Positions 6,374 through 7,894 of a stretch of DNA of 7,894 nt are shown in pieces. This stretch comes from Bacillota bacterium (GTDB lineage: Bacteria > Bacillota > Bacilli > Bacillales_B > DSM-18226), in the NCBI GenBank assembly GCA_021821235.1, contig JAKACS010000024.1:1-7894 (forward strand). The letters are read 5' to 3'. The notes beneath the pieces were generated by a model. It made no database searches and was not told where the DNA came from. It saw only the letters and a program-made list of their open reading frames with translations. The stretch's first letter is position 1, and each line of letters opens with the position of its first letter. The position numbers and the translations under genes were made by a program.

Positions 6374-6769
6374 TTGAATTTATTTTCAAATACGATTACA
6401 TCATTGAATCAGGCACTCAATTACTCTTCTTTAAAACAAAAAGTCATTTCCCAAAATATTGCCAATGTTGATACGCCAAATTATAAAGCGAAAGATGTCA
6501 GCTTCAAAGAAATGCTGCAAAATCAACTCGAATCCGATATCGGTACATACAAGACAAATCCGCGTCACCTTGACTTTACGCCCAGTTCATCTGATCAGCC
6601 GGGAGTCGTAACAAAGCAAAACGTTCAATACAACAACAATGGCAATAGCGTCGATGTAGATCAAGAAATGGCCGACTTAGCCACGAATCAAATCTACTAT
6701 GATGCCCTGGTTGAACAGCTGAACGGCAAATTTTCCGCGTTGCAAAGCGTGATTCGAGGGGGCAAATAA
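6374..6769 (+). CDS. flgB: Flagellar proximal rod protein FlgB
   Basis: Component of the flagellar basal-body rod that crosses the periplasm/cell wall, exported by the flagellar type III apparatus. From TTG 6374 the protein is 131 aa, close to the family's usual length (129 as I recall in B. subtilis). It carries the N-terminal rod motif QNIANVDTPNYKAKDVSF (27-44), the conserved GNSVDVDQEMADLATNQIYYDAL (90-112), and a C-terminal amphipathic helix NGKFSALQSVI. These terminal helices pack together in the rod. TTG was chosen because MNLFSNTI then aligns with B. subtilis MSLFSGTI and the Shine-Dalgarno spacing fits. It is the first gene of the flagellar operon; flgC begins 2 nt after the stop. 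The flgC ribosome binding site lies within the last flgB codons, which suggests coupled translation. Confidence 0.96.
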   Translation: MNLFSNTITSLNQALNYSSLKQKVISQNIANVDTPNYKAKDVSFKEMLQNQLESDIGTYKTNPRHLDFTPSSSDQPGVVTKQNVQYNNNGNSVDVDQEMADLATNQIYYDALVEQLNGKFSALQSVIRGGK

Positions 6770-6771
6770 GC

Positions 6772-7230
6772 ATGTCCATTTTTCAAAGTTTAAATACAAC
6801 TGCCTCAGCATTAACAGCACAGCGGCTTAGAATGGATGTTATCTCTTCAAACATGGCAAATGCTGATACAACCCGGGCAAAGCTTGTCAACGGCAAATGG
6901 GAACCGTATCAAAGGAAGATGGTCGTCCTTCAGCCGAAAGAAGGCGGGTTCTCTTCCTATCTTCAAGCTGCTATTAACGGTGGGGCAAATGCAGCTGGAG
7001 GCGGTGTCATGGTGTCCAAAATTGTCGAGGATACAAAGACACCATATAAAATGGTGTATGATCCTGAAAACCCGGATGCGAATCAAGACGGCTATGTTCA
7101 GCTTCCAAACGTAGATCCGCTTCGAGAAATGACCGATTTAATCAGCGCCACCCGCTCATACGAAGCAAATGTTACTGTTTTAAATGCATCAAAAGGGATG
7201 CTACTAAAAGCCCTTGAAATTGGGAAATAA
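6772..7230 (+). CDS. flgC: Flagellar proximal rod protein FlgC
   Basis: Second rod subunit, which assembles with FlgB, FlgF and FlgG on the MS ring. The protein is 152 aa, normal for the family. It has the N-terminal rod helix ASALTAQRLRMDVISSNMANADTTRAK (11-37), a central VYDPENPDANQDGYVQLPNVDPL (95-117), and the C-terminal helix ATRSYEANVTVLNASKGMLLKALEIGK, which is strongly conserved in FlgC. The start ATG 6772 follows GAGGGGG (6756-6762) by 9 nt; this ribosome binding site is inside the flgB coding sequence (its Arg-Gly-Gly codons). The middle part (GGANAAGGG, about 70-78) is a low-complexity glycine/alanine loop, which is variable in the family. Confidence 0.97.
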   Translation: MSIFQSLNTTASALTAQRLRMDVISSNMANADTTRAKLVNGKWEPYQRKMVVLQPKEGGFSSYLQAAINGGANAAGGGVMVSKIVEDTKTPYKMVYDPENPDANQDGYVQLPNVDPLREMTDLISATRSYEANVTVLNASKGMLLKALEIGK

Positions 7231-7259
7231 TATCAGGGAATAATAAAGGAGATTTTTAA

Positions 7260-7571
7260 ATGAGTCAAATTTCTTTTCCATCCGTGCAGCAGTTTTTCAC
7301 ACCGGCTGCTGGAAGTGTAAAAGCTGCTTCTACTACACCTTTCGAAACGCAGAAAAATTTTGCGTCCGTCTTAAACGAATCAATTTCTAATCTTAATCAG
7401 TCGCAGAATGATGCCGACCAAATGACACAAAAGCTGATCAACGGGGAAAATGTTGACCTGCATCAAGTTTTGATTGCCGGTCAGAAAGCAAATATCACCT
7501 TGCAGGCAGCCGTTGAAGTTCGCAACAAAGCAATTGAAGCCTATCAAGAAATAATGAGAATGCAAGTTTAA
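7260..7571 (+). CDS. fliE: Flagellar hook-basal body protein FliE
   Basis: Small adaptor that joins the MS ring (FliF) to the rod and is needed for export of rod proteins. The protein is 103 aa, typical for FliE. The N-terminal third is poorly conserved (Ser/Thr/Ala-rich); the family signature lies in the second half: FASVLNESISNLNQSQNDADQMTQKLINGENVDLHQVLIAGQKA, then the C-terminal helix LQAAVEVRNKAIEAYQEIMRMQV. AAAGGAGA (7245-7252) lies 7 nt before ATG. The gap from flgC is 29 nt and shows no terminator, so the gene is in the same operon. Confidence 0.97.
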   Translation: MSQISFPSVQQFFTPAAGSVKAASTTPFETQKNFASVLNESISNLNQSQNDADQMTQKLINGENVDLHQVLIAGQKANITLQAAVEVRNKAIEAYQEIMRMQV

Positions 7572-7597
7572 TGGCATTAGCACAATGGATATGATAG

Positions 7598-7637
7598 CGG
7601 TTATGCACTGCTGAGAGCGAAACAGACAGAATAACCG
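7598..7637 (+). repeat. Inverted repeat before fliF
   Basis: CGGTTAT (7598-7604) and ATAACCG (7631-7637) are perfect 7-bp arms around a 26-nt loop. The right arm ends on the first G of the fliF Shine-Dalgarno run (7637-7641). A hairpin in the mRNA could partly mask the ribosome binding site or modulate translation or stability between fliE and fliF. There is no U-tract, so it is not an intrinsic terminator. Confidence 0.4.
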
Positions 7638-7647
7638 GGGGAAAAAC

Positions 7648-7894
7648 ATGAAAGAAACAGTGAATAAATATGTAAGCAAACTGCAAACCTTTTGGTCGAG
7701 TCGATCCAAAAAGCAAAAACGGCTCTACATAGGTTCAATTCTTTTACTTGCAGTGATCATTGGTGCCATCTCATTTTTGGCGACGAGAACGACCCTTGTC
7801 CCGTTATATAGCAATCTTTCACCTTCTGAAGCCGGTACAATCAAACAAAGTTTGGATGCAAAAGGAGTCAAATCTGAAGTTGCTGACGGTGGAA
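7648..7894 (+). CDS. fliF: Flagellar MS-ring protein FliF, N-terminal part (3' end outside window)
   Basis: Inner-membrane protein whose many copies form the MS ring, the base on which the flagellar rod, switch and export gate assemble. Only the first 82 codons plus one base are present; the full protein is normally over 500 aa. A basic stretch (SSRSKKQKRLY, about 17-27) precedes one transmembrane segment (about residues 28-45, IGSILLLAVIIGAISFLA). Then comes the start of the periplasmic ring-building domain: LVPLYSNLSPSEAGTIKQSLDAKGVKSEVADGG, the family's PLY-x-x-L-S motif and the start of its first globular repeat. The start ATG 7648 follows GGGGG (7637-7641) by 6 nt. The 76-nt gap after fliE is longer than others in this operon and holds an inverted repeat. 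Confidence 0.95.
   Translation, partial: MKETVNKYVSKLQTFWSSRSKKQKRLYIGSILLLAVIIGAISFLATRTTLVPLYSNLSPSEAGTIKQSLDAKGVKSEVADGG

Overview
The window is a stretch of chromosomal housekeeping DNA from a low-GC, flagellated Gram-positive bacterium, most likely a member of the Bacillaceae. All genes lie on the + strand in the order topA (3' end) - trmFO - xerC/codV - hslV/clpQ - hslU/clpY - codY - flgB - flgC - fliE - fliF (5' end). This is the order I remember from Bacillus subtilis, and the proteins match that species closely in length and motifs (TrmFO 435 aa, HslU 467 aa, CodY 259 aa). I cannot name a species from the sequence alone.

Region 1 (2-646): the zinc-ribbon tail of DNA topoisomerase I, closed by a modest intrinsic terminator. 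Region 2 (763-2130): a sigma-A-like promoter and trmFO, the folate/FAD enzyme that makes m5U54 in tRNA. Region 3 (2137-6132): the cod operon, comprising the tyrosine recombinase XerC/CodV, the HslVU (ClpQY/CodWX) protease and the global nutrient repressor CodY. It ends in a very strong 20-bp-stem terminator. A weak promoter candidate precedes xerC, and a better one lies inside the operon just upstream of hslV. Region 4 (6133-7894): a 241-nt AT-rich leader with a sigma-A-like promoter, then the first genes of the large flagellar/chemotaxis operon: rod proteins FlgB and FlgC, the rod-MS-ring adaptor FliE, and the MS-ring protein FliF, which is cut by the window edge.

The genes connect chromosome maintenance (TopA, XerC), tRNA modification (TrmFO), protein turnover (HslVU) and nutrient sensing (CodY) to the start of flagellum assembly. 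In B. subtilis CodY is known to repress motility genes. The flgB leader here contains weak CodY-box-like and repeated sequences that could carry such control, but this is unproven.

No mobile element, CRISPR array, RNA gene or unknown protein family was seen, and I found no new biological system. The points that merit a second look are small: the N-terminal serine of HslV, the promoter inside the cod operon, the repeats and inverted repeats in the flgB leader, a CodY-like box inside hslU, an out-of-frame ATG just ahead of hslU, and an inverted repeat touching the fliF ribosome binding site. No gene appears broken or frameshifted.
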